From Mesorhizobium sp. NFR06 (lineage in GTDB: Bacteria > Pseudomonadota > Alphaproteobacteria > Rhizobiales > Rhizobiaceae), in NCBI RefSeq assembly GCF_900115245.1, contig NZ_FOVT01000002.1, positions 377,005 through 441,004 of the forward strand: a stretch of DNA of 64,000 nt, written 5' to 3'. Positions 8,256 through 16,561 of the stretch are shown here, one piece after another. Made by a program: the position numbers and the translations under genes. The notes under the pieces were generated by a model. That model was given only the letters and a program-made list of their open reading frames with translations. It was not told the DNA's origin and did no database searches. Position 1 is the first letter of the stretch; each line of letters starts with the position of its first letter.

Positions 8256-9598
8256 CCAGCGTCAACCAGACCCTGCCGGGCTTCGCTTCGACCCAGTCCC
8301 AGCCCCGGCAGCAGGCCGCCGGCGGCAAGGATGGGGATCAGAATTTCGGTGAGATGGTGCGCGGGACCGAGAAGCCGCAGGACAGGCATACGAGCGGACC
8401 GGTTATGCCGGACGCTCGTCCGGCAAAGCGCTCGCCAGCCAACAACGCCAAGGATGAGCCGGACCCGCAAGGGAAAACCGGCTTGCAAAGAGCAGCGTCG
8501 GGGAAGTCCGCGAAGACGAACGGCCAGGCCGAGCAGGCGAAGCCTGCGGCGAGCAAGGATAGAGCGGCGCAAGCCAGCGATACCGCGCCGCTGCAGGACC
8601 GCTTGCCGTTGCTGATGGCGCTGAGCGACATGAAGCATTTCGCGCAATCGTCGGGCACGGGCGGCGACGCTTCCGCTGGCGGTGAAGAGGACGCTGGCGA
8701 GCACGGATCGCCGGAGCTGCGGCTGCGCGCGGGCAAGCGTGCGGCGGCCGACATTTCCGGCGAGCCGCTATCGCGATCCGCCCGCTCGAAATTGGCGGAA
8801 GATTCCGGTCCCGATTTCGGTCAGAAGCCGGCAAAGACGGAAGTGGCCCTGCCGGGCCGTCGCGGCGCCAATGCTTTGCCGATGCAAGGGGACGAGCCTC
8901 AGGCCGATAGCACATTGCCGCCGCAGGGCTGGCGGCCGACCCCCGTTTCCAAGGCTTCGCAACAGTCTCAATCCGCGCAGCAGACACTGGCCAAGTCATC
9001 TCCTTCGGCCGGGCGCATGGACGTCGTCAGCCAGCAGAGCTTCCCGGCGCCGGCGCAAAGCCCGATCAGCCAGACGGCATCCGGGCTGGTTGAAGCGCTT
9101 GCTTCCGACAATGGCGTTCAGCAGGCCTTTGCGAGTGCCTCGGCAGGCTTGCAGACGACCAATTCTGTTGCCGTTCCGACACATGTGCTGAAGATCGAGC
9201 TACACCCGTCGGAGCTCGGATCGGTCACCGCCAGCTTGCGGCTCTCGGGGGAGCAGCTTTCGATTGAGATGAAGCCCGAGACACACGAGGCATATCGCCG
9301 TCTCACCACCGACAGCGAAGCCATCATCAAGTCCATGCGCAGTCTCGGCTTCGATGTCGACAAGGTTACCATCCTGCAACCCTCGATCGCAACGCATGCT
9401 GCCAGCCGTGCCGATGCTAACAGCGCCATGCCGATGTCGACAGGTCGCGACCAGCCTTCGTTCCAACCCGGGAACTCGGGCGGCAACGGCGCGGGAGGCG
9501 GTCGGCAACCGGGAAGGAACGAGGGCAATGGCGCAAAGGAATTCGGGCGTGCCGCTTCGCCTCTTGGCGAGCGCGCTGGCGACGATATGTTTATCTAG
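8252..9598 (+). CDS. fliK: MotD/FliK, hook-length control protein
   Basis: Secreted molecular ruler that sets hook length and switches export specificity; in Sinorhizobium first named MotD. 448 residues: a long low-complexity, Lys/Ser/Gln-rich ruler region (1-300), then a conserved C-terminal hook-control domain at about 308-375 with LKIELHPSELGSVTASLRL and SIEMKPE, then a Gly/Asn-rich tail. It overlaps motC by ATGA. Its 3' end overlaps the next gene by about 70 bases. Confidence 0.9.
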   Translation: MTSVNQTLPGFASTQSQPRQQAAGGKDGDQNFGEMVRGTEKPQDRHTSGPVMPDARPAKRSPANNAKDEPDPQGKTGLQRAASGKSAKTNGQAEQAKPAASKDRAAQASDTAPLQDRLPLLMALSDMKHFAQSSGTGGDASAGGEEDAGEHGSPELRLRAGKRAAADISGEPLSRSARSKLAEDSGPDFGQKPAKTEVALPGRRGANALPMQGDEPQADSTLPPQGWRPTPVSKASQQSQSAQQTLAKSSPSAGRMDVVSQQSFPAPAQSPISQTASGLVEALASDNGVQQAFASASAGLQTTNSVAVPTHVLKIELHPSELGSVTASLRLSGEQLSIEMKPETHEAYRRLTTDSEAIIKSMRSLGFDVDKVTILQPSIATHAASRADANSAMPMSTGRDQPSFQPGNSGGNGAGGGRQPGRNEGNGAKEFGRAASPLGERAGDDMFI

Positions 9599-10118
9599 TT
9601 TCGCTGCCGGCACGGCCAACGCCGCCGCCAATCCCTGCGAGCCGGAGATCCTGCGCGCCGCCGATCGCTACGGCGTGCCGGCCGGCATTCTCTATGCGGT
9701 CGGCCTGACCGAGACCGGAAAGAAGGGCAGCCTTCAGCCTAATGCCTTGAATATAGAGGGAAAAGCTATCTTTCCGCGCAGCCGCGGTGAAGCACTCGCC
9801 AGATTCGAGAGTGCCCGCCGCGAGGGCAAGACATTGATCGACCTCGGCTGCATGCAGATAAACCACCATTATCACGGCGATCATTTCCGCAGCGTCGACG
9901 ACATGCTCGACCCGCATCAGAACGTCGACTATGCGGCACGCTTCCTGGCGAGCCTGCACGCCCGGCATATGACCTGGTCGATGGCTGTCGCCCGCTACCA
10001 TGCCGGTCCCGACAACGACCCGGCGCAGAAGGTCTATGTCTGCCGCGTCATCGCCAACATGGTCGCCACCGGCTTCGGCAAATGGACGCCGAATGCCAGC
10101 GCCTTCTGCAACCAATAG
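9528..10118 (+). CDS. Lytic transglycosylase-like protein of the flagellar operon
   Basis: Predicted exported SLT-fold enzyme of 196 residues. Start ATG 9528 gives a signal peptide (LRLLASALATICLSSFAAG, cleavage near ANA-AAN) and follows GGAACGAGG; a GTG at 9549 is an alternative. Catalytic Glu is expected in GLTETGKKG, and DLGCMQINHH and ARYHAG are typical SLT elements. It probably opens the peptidoglycan for the rod, a job done in enterobacteria by the C-terminal half of FlgJ; here the rod-binding half is separate (29202-29771). Its start lies inside fliK. Confidence 0.85.
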   Translation: MAQRNSGVPLRLLASALATICLSSFAAGTANAAANPCEPEILRAADRYGVPAGILYAVGLTETGKKGSLQPNALNIEGKAIFPRSRGEALARFESARREGKTLIDLGCMQINHHYHGDHFRSVDDMLDPHQNVDYAARFLASLHARHMTWSMAVARYHAGPDNDPAQKVYVCRVIANMVATGFGKWTPNASAFCNQ

Positions 10119-10338
10119 TTGATAGCAACTGAATGCCGATCGGCCTTCGTCGGCCTATCCGCGGGCGCCGATATTCGCCTGCCGGCAATTGGCGCGAATA
10201 CCCTGCACAATCGCCTTTATTACGGCTCCCAAAAAAACTCCCAAGAAAATAGCTACAAGAAATGATGGTTTTTCAGGATTCGTCGAGCCGGATACCCCTT
10301 TCCGCACGGGGCAGATGAGCTGATTCGGGGGCGGGTCG

Positions 10339-11007
10339 ATGATCGTAATCGTTGATGAGCGAGAGCTCGTGACTGAGGGCTACTCCTCCCTTTTCGATCG
10401 CGAGGGCGTCGCCACCGCGGGCTTCGCGCCCGGCGAATTCGGCGAATGGGTGAGTTCCGCCGCCGACACCGACCTCAGGTCGGTTCGAGCCTTCCTCATT
10501 GGCGACTGCCGCGACGGTGCGATATCGCCGCGCCAGATCCGCGACCGCACCGGCGCGCCGGTGATCGCGCTGAGCGAGCAGCACTCGCTGGAACATACGC
10601 TGCGGCTGTTCGAGAGCGGTGTCGACGACGTCGTGCGCAAGCCGGTCCACATCCGCGAGATACTTGCCCGCATCACCGCCATCCGTCGCCGCGCCCACGA
10701 GGAGGCGGCCTATACCGAAGTCGGTGCGATGCGCATCTTCATGGATGGCCGCGATCCGGAGATCGACGGCGAGCCGCTGCCGCTGCCGCGGCGCGAGCGG
10801 CGCATCCTGGAATATCTGGCCAGCAACCGCGGCCGGCGCGTGACCAAGACGCAGGTCTTCAACGCCATCTACGGCATCTTCGACGAAGAGGTCGAGGAGA
10901 ACGTGGTGGAGAGCCACATCTCGAAGCTCCGCAAGAAGCTGCGTGAGAAGCTCGGCCGCGACCCGATCGATTCCAAGCGGTTTCTCGGCTACCGGCTGGT
11001 GTTTTGA
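10339..11007 (+). CDS. rem: Rem/FtcR-type flagellar response regulator
   Basis: OmpR-like regulator, 222 residues, closely matching what I recall of Brucella FtcR and Sinorhizobium Rem, which activate flagellar genes. The N-terminal receiver (1-115) keeps the acidic pair (D6, E7), a Ser on beta 4 and the Lys of VVRKPVH. The phospho-acceptor position at the end of beta 3 reads AFLIG, with Gly where Asp is expected; D56 is next to it. A winged-helix DNA-binding domain follows ([26 protein letters not shown]). It lies alone between two operons with 220 bases upstream, so it likely has its own promoter. Confidence 0.93.
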   Translation: MIVIVDERELVTEGYSSLFDREGVATAGFAPGEFGEWVSSAADTDLRSVRAFLIGDCRDGAISPRQIRDRTGAPVIALSEQHSLEHTLRLFESGVDDVVRKPVHIREILARITAIRRRAHEEAAYTEVGAMRIFMDGRDPEIDGEPLPLPRRERRILEYLASNRGRRVTKTQVFNAIYGIFDEEVEENVVESHISKLRKKLREKLGRDPIDSKRFLGYRLVF

Positions 11008-11098
11008 TGGCCGCCCAAGGCTCATCCCGCACCAGCCTCGCGCAAGACACGAGGCATAGTTTTATGGCCTCCTACCCAGGCACTGCGGAGATGTATCG

Positions 11099-12352
11099 AT
11101 GAGCCTCTACGGAATGATGCGAACCGGCGTTTCCGGGATGAACGCGCAGGCCAACCGCCTCTCCGCGGTGGCCGACAACATCGCCAACTCGGACACCACC
11201 GGCTACAAGCGCTCTTCGGCCGAGTTCTCGACACTGATTATGCCCGGCACCGGCGGCGCCTATAATTCGGGCGGCGTGACGACGACGATCCGTTCAGCCA
11301 TCGGCACGCAAGGCGTCATGACATACACCACCTCGGTGTCGGACCTTGCCGTCAACGGCGATGGCTTCTTTGTGGTGCAGGATGCCAGCGGCACGCCCTA
11401 TCTCACCCGCGCCGGCTCCTTCGTTCCGGATGCGCAGGGAAGACTGGTCAATGCAGCGGGCTACCAGCTCATGGCCTACAGCTACGCCAATGGCGAGCCG
11501 GCCGCGACCGCCAACGGCTTCGAAGGCCTCGTGCCGGTGCAGATCTCCGACCAGCAGATGACGGCGACGCCGAGCACCGAGGGTCTCTTTTCCGGCAACT
11601 TGCCGGCCGGTGCGACGCCGCCCTCCGGCCCACTGCCTTCCACCAACGACCCCAACGCGGAATACACGTCGAAGACCTCGCTGGTCGCCTATGACAATCT
11701 CGGCAACAAGAAGCTCCTCGACGTCTATTTCACCAACACCGGTACCGGCACCTGGGAGGTCTCGGTATTCGATCAGTCGAAGGCGACCGCAGGCACCTCC
11801 TTCCCCTATACGGGCGGGGCGCTGGGCTCGGCCAACCTCACCTTCGACACCACCACGGGCAAGCTGACCGGCGGGACGGACAGCGTCTCGTTCACGGTAC
11901 CCGGCGGCTCGACGCTGGACCTCGATCTCTCCCAGCTGACGCAGCTCGGCACCGGCTTCACCGTTGCCGATGCCAAGGTCAACGGCAATGCGCCGAGCTC
12001 CATCCAGAAGGTCCAGATCGGCCAGGACGGCGTGATGTACGCGCAGTTCGAGGACGGCTCGACCAAGGCGCTTTACAAGATTCCGCTGGCCGATGTTCAG
12101 AGCCCCGACAACCTCACCGCCATGCCTGGCAACGTCTACGTGCAGAGCACCGATTCCGGCGCGGTTCACATCGGCTTTGCCAATGAGGGCAAACTCGGCT
12201 CCATCGTTTCGGGAGCACTCGAAAATTCCAACGTCGATATCGCCGAGGAACTGACCAACATGATTGCGGCGCAGCGCAGCTACACGGCCAATTCCAAGGT
12301 CTTCCAGACCGGTTCGGACCTGATGGACGTCCTCGTCAACCTGAAGAGATAA
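11099..12352 (+). CDS. flgE: FlgE, flagellar hook protein
   Basis: Main structural protein of the hook, 417 residues. It starts MSLYGMMRTGVSGMNAQ, with the rod/hook N-terminal motif ADNIANSDTTGYK, has a FlgE-type central domain and ends in ISEELTNMI-like text (DIAEELTNMIAAQRSYTANSKV). Exported without a signal peptide. First gene of the flgE-flgK-flgL-flaF-flbT-flgD-fliQ string, about 90 bases after rem. Confidence 0.96.
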   Translation: MSLYGMMRTGVSGMNAQANRLSAVADNIANSDTTGYKRSSAEFSTLIMPGTGGAYNSGGVTTTIRSAIGTQGVMTYTTSVSDLAVNGDGFFVVQDASGTPYLTRAGSFVPDAQGRLVNAAGYQLMAYSYANGEPAATANGFEGLVPVQISDQQMTATPSTEGLFSGNLPAGATPPSGPLPSTNDPNAEYTSKTSLVAYDNLGNKKLLDVYFTNTGTGTWEVSVFDQSKATAGTSFPYTGGALGSANLTFDTTTGKLTGGTDSVSFTVPGGSTLDLDLSQLTQLGTGFTVADAKVNGNAPSSIQKVQIGQDGVMYAQFEDGSTKALYKIPLADVQSPDNLTAMPGNVYVQSTDSGAVHIGFANEGKLGSIVSGALENSNVDIAEELTNMIAAQRSYTANSKVFQTGSDLMDVLVNLKR

Positions 12353-12381
12353 ACGACGGGCGCCGCCCGTGAAAGATCAGC

Positions 12382-13833
12382 ATGTCGCTTTCCTCCGCAC
12401 TAAGCATTGCCCAGTCGGCGCTCCTGGCCACGTCCAAGCAAACCAGCGTCGTATCGCGCAATGTGGCCGATGCGTCGAGCCCGGACTATACCCGTCGCAT
12501 TGCTGTCGTAACCAGCACGGCGCCCGGCGCCCGGTCGGTGGAAATCCAGCGCACCGCGAATGACCTCCTGTTCCGGCAGAACCTTTCGGCGCTGTCGGCA
12601 TGGAGCGGCCAGAGCGCGCTTTACAACGGCATGGATCAGCTCGATCTGTCGGTGAACGGGGTCGACAACGCGTCGTCCCCCTCGACCGCAATCGCCAACC
12701 TGCAGAAGGCCCTGCAACTCTACGCCACCACGCCCTCGAATCAGAACCTCGGCGCCAGCGTCGTCGACGCCGCCAAGCAGGTGGTGAATTCGCTGAACAG
12801 CGGCACCAAGGCGATCCAGGACTTCCGCACCCAGGCGGACAGCCAGATCGCCACCGCGGTCGACGATCTCAACTCGCTGCTCAGCCAGTTCCAGGACGCC
12901 AACAAGGCCGTCATTTCGGGCACTCGTTCCGGCACGGACGTGTCCGATGCGCTCGACCAGCGCGACGCGCTCCTGAAGAAGATATCGGAATATGTCCCGG
13001 TCTCGACCTTCACGCGCGGCGACAACGACATGGTCATTACCACCAAGGACGGCTCGACGCTGTTCGAGACCGTACCGCGCTCGGTGACCTTCACGCCGTC
13101 GGCCGGCTACACGGCCGGCACGCCCGGCAACACCGTCTACATCGACAACGTGCCGGTTTCGCCGGGCACCGCCGACAGCACCACCGCCGACGGCAAGCTT
13201 GCGGGCCTTTTGAAGCTGCGCGACGGCGTCGCCTCGACGATGCAGAGCCAGCTCGACGAGATCGCGCGCGGCCTTGTCACGGCTTTTGCCGAAACCGCGC
13301 CATCGCAGCCCAATGCGACGGGCCTGTTCGCCTGGTCCGGCGCGCCGGCGATTCCGGCCGCCGGCACCCTGGTTGACGGCCTCGCCGGCTCCATCAGCGT
13401 CAACGCCGCCTTTGATCCGAGCGCCGGCGGCAATCCCACGCTGCTGCGCGACGGCGGCGCCAACGGCGCGGCCTATGTCGTCAACACCGGTGGCGCATCC
13501 TATTCGGACCTTCTGATCAGCTACGGCAACAAGCTGGATCAGCCGATGGCATTCGATACTTCAGCCGGCGTCACCGTCAGCTCCGGCGTCTCCGACTACG
13601 CGGCCAATGCCATCGGCTGGTTCGAAGGCGTGCGCCAGCAGGCCTCGATCAATGCCGAGAGCAAGCAGGCGCTGGCCGCACGCACGGCCGAGGCGCTTTC
13701 CAACGACACCGGGGTCAATGTCGACCAGGAGATGTCGCTGCTTCTCGACCTCGAGCACACCTATCAGGCCTCGGCGCATATGATGAAGACCGTAAGCGAT
13801 ATGCTGGACGCGCTGATGAGCGCGGTAGGATAA
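12382..13833 (+). CDS. flgK: FlgK, hook-filament junction protein 1
   Basis: Hook-associated protein joining hook and filament, 483 residues. The N terminus SLSSALSIAQSALLATSKQ and the C terminus DQEMSLLLDLEHTYQASAHMMKTVSDMLDALM match the coiled D0/D1 ends of the FlgK/FlgE family. It starts 29 bases after flgE and ends 3 bases before flgL. Confidence 0.94.
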   Translation: MSLSSALSIAQSALLATSKQTSVVSRNVADASSPDYTRRIAVVTSTAPGARSVEIQRTANDLLFRQNLSALSAWSGQSALYNGMDQLDLSVNGVDNASSPSTAIANLQKALQLYATTPSNQNLGASVVDAAKQVVNSLNSGTKAIQDFRTQADSQIATAVDDLNSLLSQFQDANKAVISGTRSGTDVSDALDQRDALLKKISEYVPVSTFTRGDNDMVITTKDGSTLFETVPRSVTFTPSAGYTAGTPGNTVYIDNVPVSPGTADSTTADGKLAGLLKLRDGVASTMQSQLDEIARGLVTAFAETAPSQPNATGLFAWSGAPAIPAAGTLVDGLAGSISVNAAFDPSAGGNPTLLRDGGANGAAYVVNTGGASYSDLLISYGNKLDQPMAFDTSAGVTVSSGVSDYAANAIGWFEGVRQQASINAESKQALAARTAEALSNDTGVNVDQEMSLLLDLEHTYQASAHMMKTVSDMLDALMSAVG

Positions 13834-13836
13834 TTC

Positions 13837-14886
13837 ATGAAAGCGACAGCCGTCTCCTCAGCTGCAATCTCCAACGCGCTGCGTTACCAGCAAGCAAGGA
13901 TGCAGGCCGACCTCGTCAAGGCGACGAAGGAATCACAGACCGGCACGGTCGCCGATGTCGGCCTGGCGCTCGGCAACCGCACGACCCAGGCCGTCACCTT
14001 CCAACGCGATCTCGACCGGCTGAACGGCATCGTCGATTCCAACGCGCTCGTCGCCGCGCGCTTGACATCGACCCAGGATTCGCTGGGCCAGATCGCCGAT
14101 ACCGCGCAGAGCTTCCTGTCGGCGCTGACCAGCGGCGTGTCGGGCGACTCCTCGACCAATATCCTGCAGACCGCCGGCGCCTCGGCGCTGCAGCAGATGA
14201 CGAGTATCCTGAACACCAGCGTCAACGGCGAATATTTGTTTGCCGGCACCAACACCGACGTCAAGCCGATCGACGATTTCAACGCCGCCGGCTCGCCGGC
14301 CAAGGCTGCATTCGATGCCGCCTTTTCGAGCTATTTCGGCTTTACCCAGACCGATCCGTTGGCAGCCAACATCACCGCCGCGCAGATGGACGACTTCATC
14401 ACCACGAAGGTCGAGCCGCAATTCCTGGGCTCCGGCTGGCAGGCCAACTGGTCGAGCGCCACCGACGATCAGATCACCACCCGCATTTCGCTCAACGAAA
14501 CCACGCAGACCTCGGTCAGCGCCAACGTGCAGGGCATCCGCAAGCTCGCCATGGCGGCCGCCATGGTCAGCAACCTGATGACCGGCAACATCAGCGAGGC
14601 CGCGCAGAGCGCGGTCGTCGGCCGTGCGCAGGCGCTTGTCGGCGAAGCCATCGGCGGCATCACCCAGGTGCGGGCCGAAACGGGCCTCGCCCAGCAGCGC
14701 GTCTCCGATGCCAGCGACCGCATGAAAACCCAGGTCGATCTGTTCGAGAAACATATCGTCGATCTCGAAGGCGTCGATCCGGCGGAAGCGGCGACCCGCG
14801 TCGCCGACCTCACGCAGCATATCGAGACGTCCTTCGCCTTGACCGCGCGTCTGCAGCAACTCAGCCTGCTCAACTATCTGACCTGA
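13837..14886 (+). CDS. flgL: FlgL, hook-filament junction protein 3
   Basis: Hook-associated protein of 349 residues, related to flagellin. Helical N terminus (SSAAISNALRYQQARMQ) and C-terminal flagellin-like helices (RVADLTQHIETSFALTARLQQLSLLNYL). Internal ILQTAGASALQQMTSILNTSVNGEYLFAG is typical of FlgL. It directly follows flgK. Confidence 0.93.
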   Translation: MKATAVSSAAISNALRYQQARMQADLVKATKESQTGTVADVGLALGNRTTQAVTFQRDLDRLNGIVDSNALVAARLTSTQDSLGQIADTAQSFLSALTSGVSGDSSTNILQTAGASALQQMTSILNTSVNGEYLFAGTNTDVKPIDDFNAAGSPAKAAFDAAFSSYFGFTQTDPLAANITAAQMDDFITTKVEPQFLGSGWQANWSSATDDQITTRISLNETTQTSVSANVQGIRKLAMAAAMVSNLMTGNISEAAQSAVVGRAQALVGEAIGGITQVRAETGLAQQRVSDASDRMKTQVDLFEKHIVDLEGVDPAEAATRVADLTQHIETSFALTARLQQLSLLNYLT

Positions 14887-14917
14887 ACATTCACACCGGA
14901 ACGCCAGAGCGCCGACG

Positions 14918-15265
14918 ATGTATCAATTCTCCTACGCCGACATCCAGACCGACTCCGTCGCCGACGCCAAGGACCGTGAGCGGCAATTGCTCACCCGCTC
15001 GATCGACATGCTGGCCGCGGCGGCCGCCATTGGCCCCGAGTCGATGGAAGCGATAGAGGCGCTGCATTTCACCAATCGCGTCTGGACCACATTCGTCGAG
15101 GATCTCGGCTCCGACGACAACGCCCTGCCCAAGGAATTGCGCGCCAACCTGATCTCCATCGGCCTGTGGCTGCTGCGCGAGACGGAAGACATCCGCCAGG
15201 GCCGCACCAACAATTTCGAAGGATTGATCGAGGTCTCACAGATCATCCGAGACGGTATCCAATGA
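14918..15265 (+). CDS. flaF: FlaF, flagellin secretion/assembly regulator
   Basis: Small cytoplasmic protein (115 residues) of the alphaproteobacterial FlaF family, required for flagellin synthesis or secretion in Caulobacter, where it works against FlbT. Recognised by DAKDRERQLLTRSIDMLAAA, WTTFVEDLG and LPKELRANLISIGLWLL. Its stop overlaps the flbT start by ATGA, so the antagonist pair is translationally coupled. Confidence 0.93.
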   Translation: MYQFSYADIQTDSVADAKDRERQLLTRSIDMLAAAAAIGPESMEAIEALHFTNRVWTTFVEDLGSDDNALPKELRANLISIGLWLLRETEDIRQGRTNNFEGLIEVSQIIRDGIQ

Positions 15266-15699
15266 CCAACACGCTGAAGATCTCGCTGAAGCCGAACGAG
15301 AAGATCTACATCAACGGCGCCGTCATCCGCGTCGACCGCAAGGTCACCATCGAGCTGATGAATGAGGTGCAGTTCCTGCTCGAAAGCCATGTCATCCAGG
15401 CCGACCAGGCCTCGACGCCGCTCAGGCAGCTTTATTTCATCGTGCAGATCATGCTGATCAATCCGGCCGGCGCCGCCGAGGCGCGCGACATGTTCCGCCG
15501 CTCGCTGCCGATGCTGATTGCAAGCTTCGACAACCAGGACATCTGCAAGGGTCTCAAGCAGATCGACCGCATGGTCGGCGAGGACGATATCTATGAGGCG
15601 CTTAAAGCGATCCGTGCGCTCTATCCGCTCGAGCGCAAGGCGCTCGAGGACGATGACGACATTCCCGAGACGCCCCGCGCATTGGCTGTAGGAGCATAA
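15262..15699 (+). CDS. flbT: FlbT, post-transcriptional regulator of flagellin
   Basis: 145-residue protein of the FlbT family, which binds flagellin mRNA leaders and represses or activates translation depending on species. The ATG at 15262 (MTNTLKISLKPNEKIYING) is chosen over an upstream in-frame codon because it gives the ATGA overlap with flaF and matches the family N terminus. Conserved LESHVIQADQASTPLRQLYF is present. It ends 2 bases before flgD. Confidence 0.93.
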   Translation: MTNTLKISLKPNEKIYINGAVIRVDRKVTIELMNEVQFLLESHVIQADQASTPLRQLYFIVQIMLINPAGAAEARDMFRRSLPMLIASFDNQDICKGLKQIDRMVGEDDIYEALKAIRALYPLERKALEDDDDIPETPRALAVGA

Positions 15700-15701
15700 A
15701 A

Positions 15702-16109
15702 ATGGCCGTCGACATGACGACAACGATCCCGGTTGGCGCCAACCAGGCCAGCCAGAAGACCTCGAAAACGGCTGTCGACTACCAGTCGTTCCTCAAGCTC
15801 TTGATCGCCGAGATGAAGAACCAGGATCCGACCAAGCCGATGGATTCGACGCAGTACGTCGCGCAGCTCGCGACCTTCTCCCAAGTCGAGCAGTCGGTGC
15901 AGACCAACACCAAGCTCGACCAGATCATGCAGTCCTCGGCATTGTCGCAGGCGGACGCGCTGATCGGCCGCTCGATCACCTCGGCCGACGGCAAGACCAC
16001 CGGAACGGTGGCTTCGGTGACACTCGCCAGCAGCGGCCTGATCGCCGTGTTGCAGGATGGCACCCAGGTTCCGGTCGGACCGGGCGTGTCGATCAAGCCG
16101 GCCGCCTAG
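15702..16109 (+). CDS. flgD: FlgD, hook-capping protein (short form)
   Basis: Scaffold that caps the growing hook. 135 residues, with the N-terminal FlgD motif DYQSFLKLLIAEMKNQDP and QLATFSQVEQSVQTN. It lacks most of the C-terminal FlgD Ig-like/Tudor part of the ~230-residue enterobacterial protein; the short form is usual in rhizobia. It begins 2 bases after flbT. Confidence 0.93.
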   Translation: MAVDMTTTIPVGANQASQKTSKTAVDYQSFLKLLIAEMKNQDPTKPMDSTQYVAQLATFSQVEQSVQTNTKLDQIMQSSALSQADALIGRSITSADGKTTGTVASVTLASSGLIAVLQDGTQVPVGPGVSIKPAA

Positions 16110-16132
16110 CCGATTTCGCATAGGGTCAGCCC

Positions 16133-16399
16133 ATGAATGAGGCCGACGCCCTCGATATCGTCCAGTACGCGGTGTGGACGGTTCTTACCGCTTCCGCCCC
16201 TGTGGTGCTGGTGGCGATGGCCGTCGGCATCGGCATCGCGCTCATCCAGGCGCTCACCCAGATCCAGGAGATCACGCTTACCTTCGTGCCGAAGATCGTT
16301 GCCATCATGCTTGTGGTGGCGCTGACCGGCCCGTTCATCGGCAGCCAGATATCGGCCTTCGCCAACGTCATATTCGAGCGCATCGAACACGGTTTCTGA
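16133..16399 (+). CDS. fliQ: FliQ, flagellar export gate protein
   Basis: 88-residue, two-helix membrane protein of the FliPQR gate. Motifs VLVAMAVGIGIALIQALTQIQEITLTFVPK are diagnostic of the family. It is the last motility gene before a block of unrelated genes; flhA and fliR, which often follow fliQ in rhizobia, resume at 25903. The 160 bases after it show no clear terminator. Confidence 0.95.
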   Translation: MNEADALDIVQYAVWTVLTASAPVVLVAMAVGIGIALIQALTQIQEITLTFVPKIVAIMLVVALTGPFIGSQISAFANVIFERIEHGF

Positions 16400-16561
16400 C
16401 GCCAGGTCGTGGCAGGCGTTGGGTGGTCGGCGCGCAAGCCGCAAGATCGCTTGCGGCGGCGTCTGTAGCGGCTAGATTGTAAGCGCGCCGGCATTGGCCG
16501 GCGCCGTTGTCCCGGGCGATTTTCAGGAAGCGATGCATCAGGCAAGAACGGCCGGCCGGTC

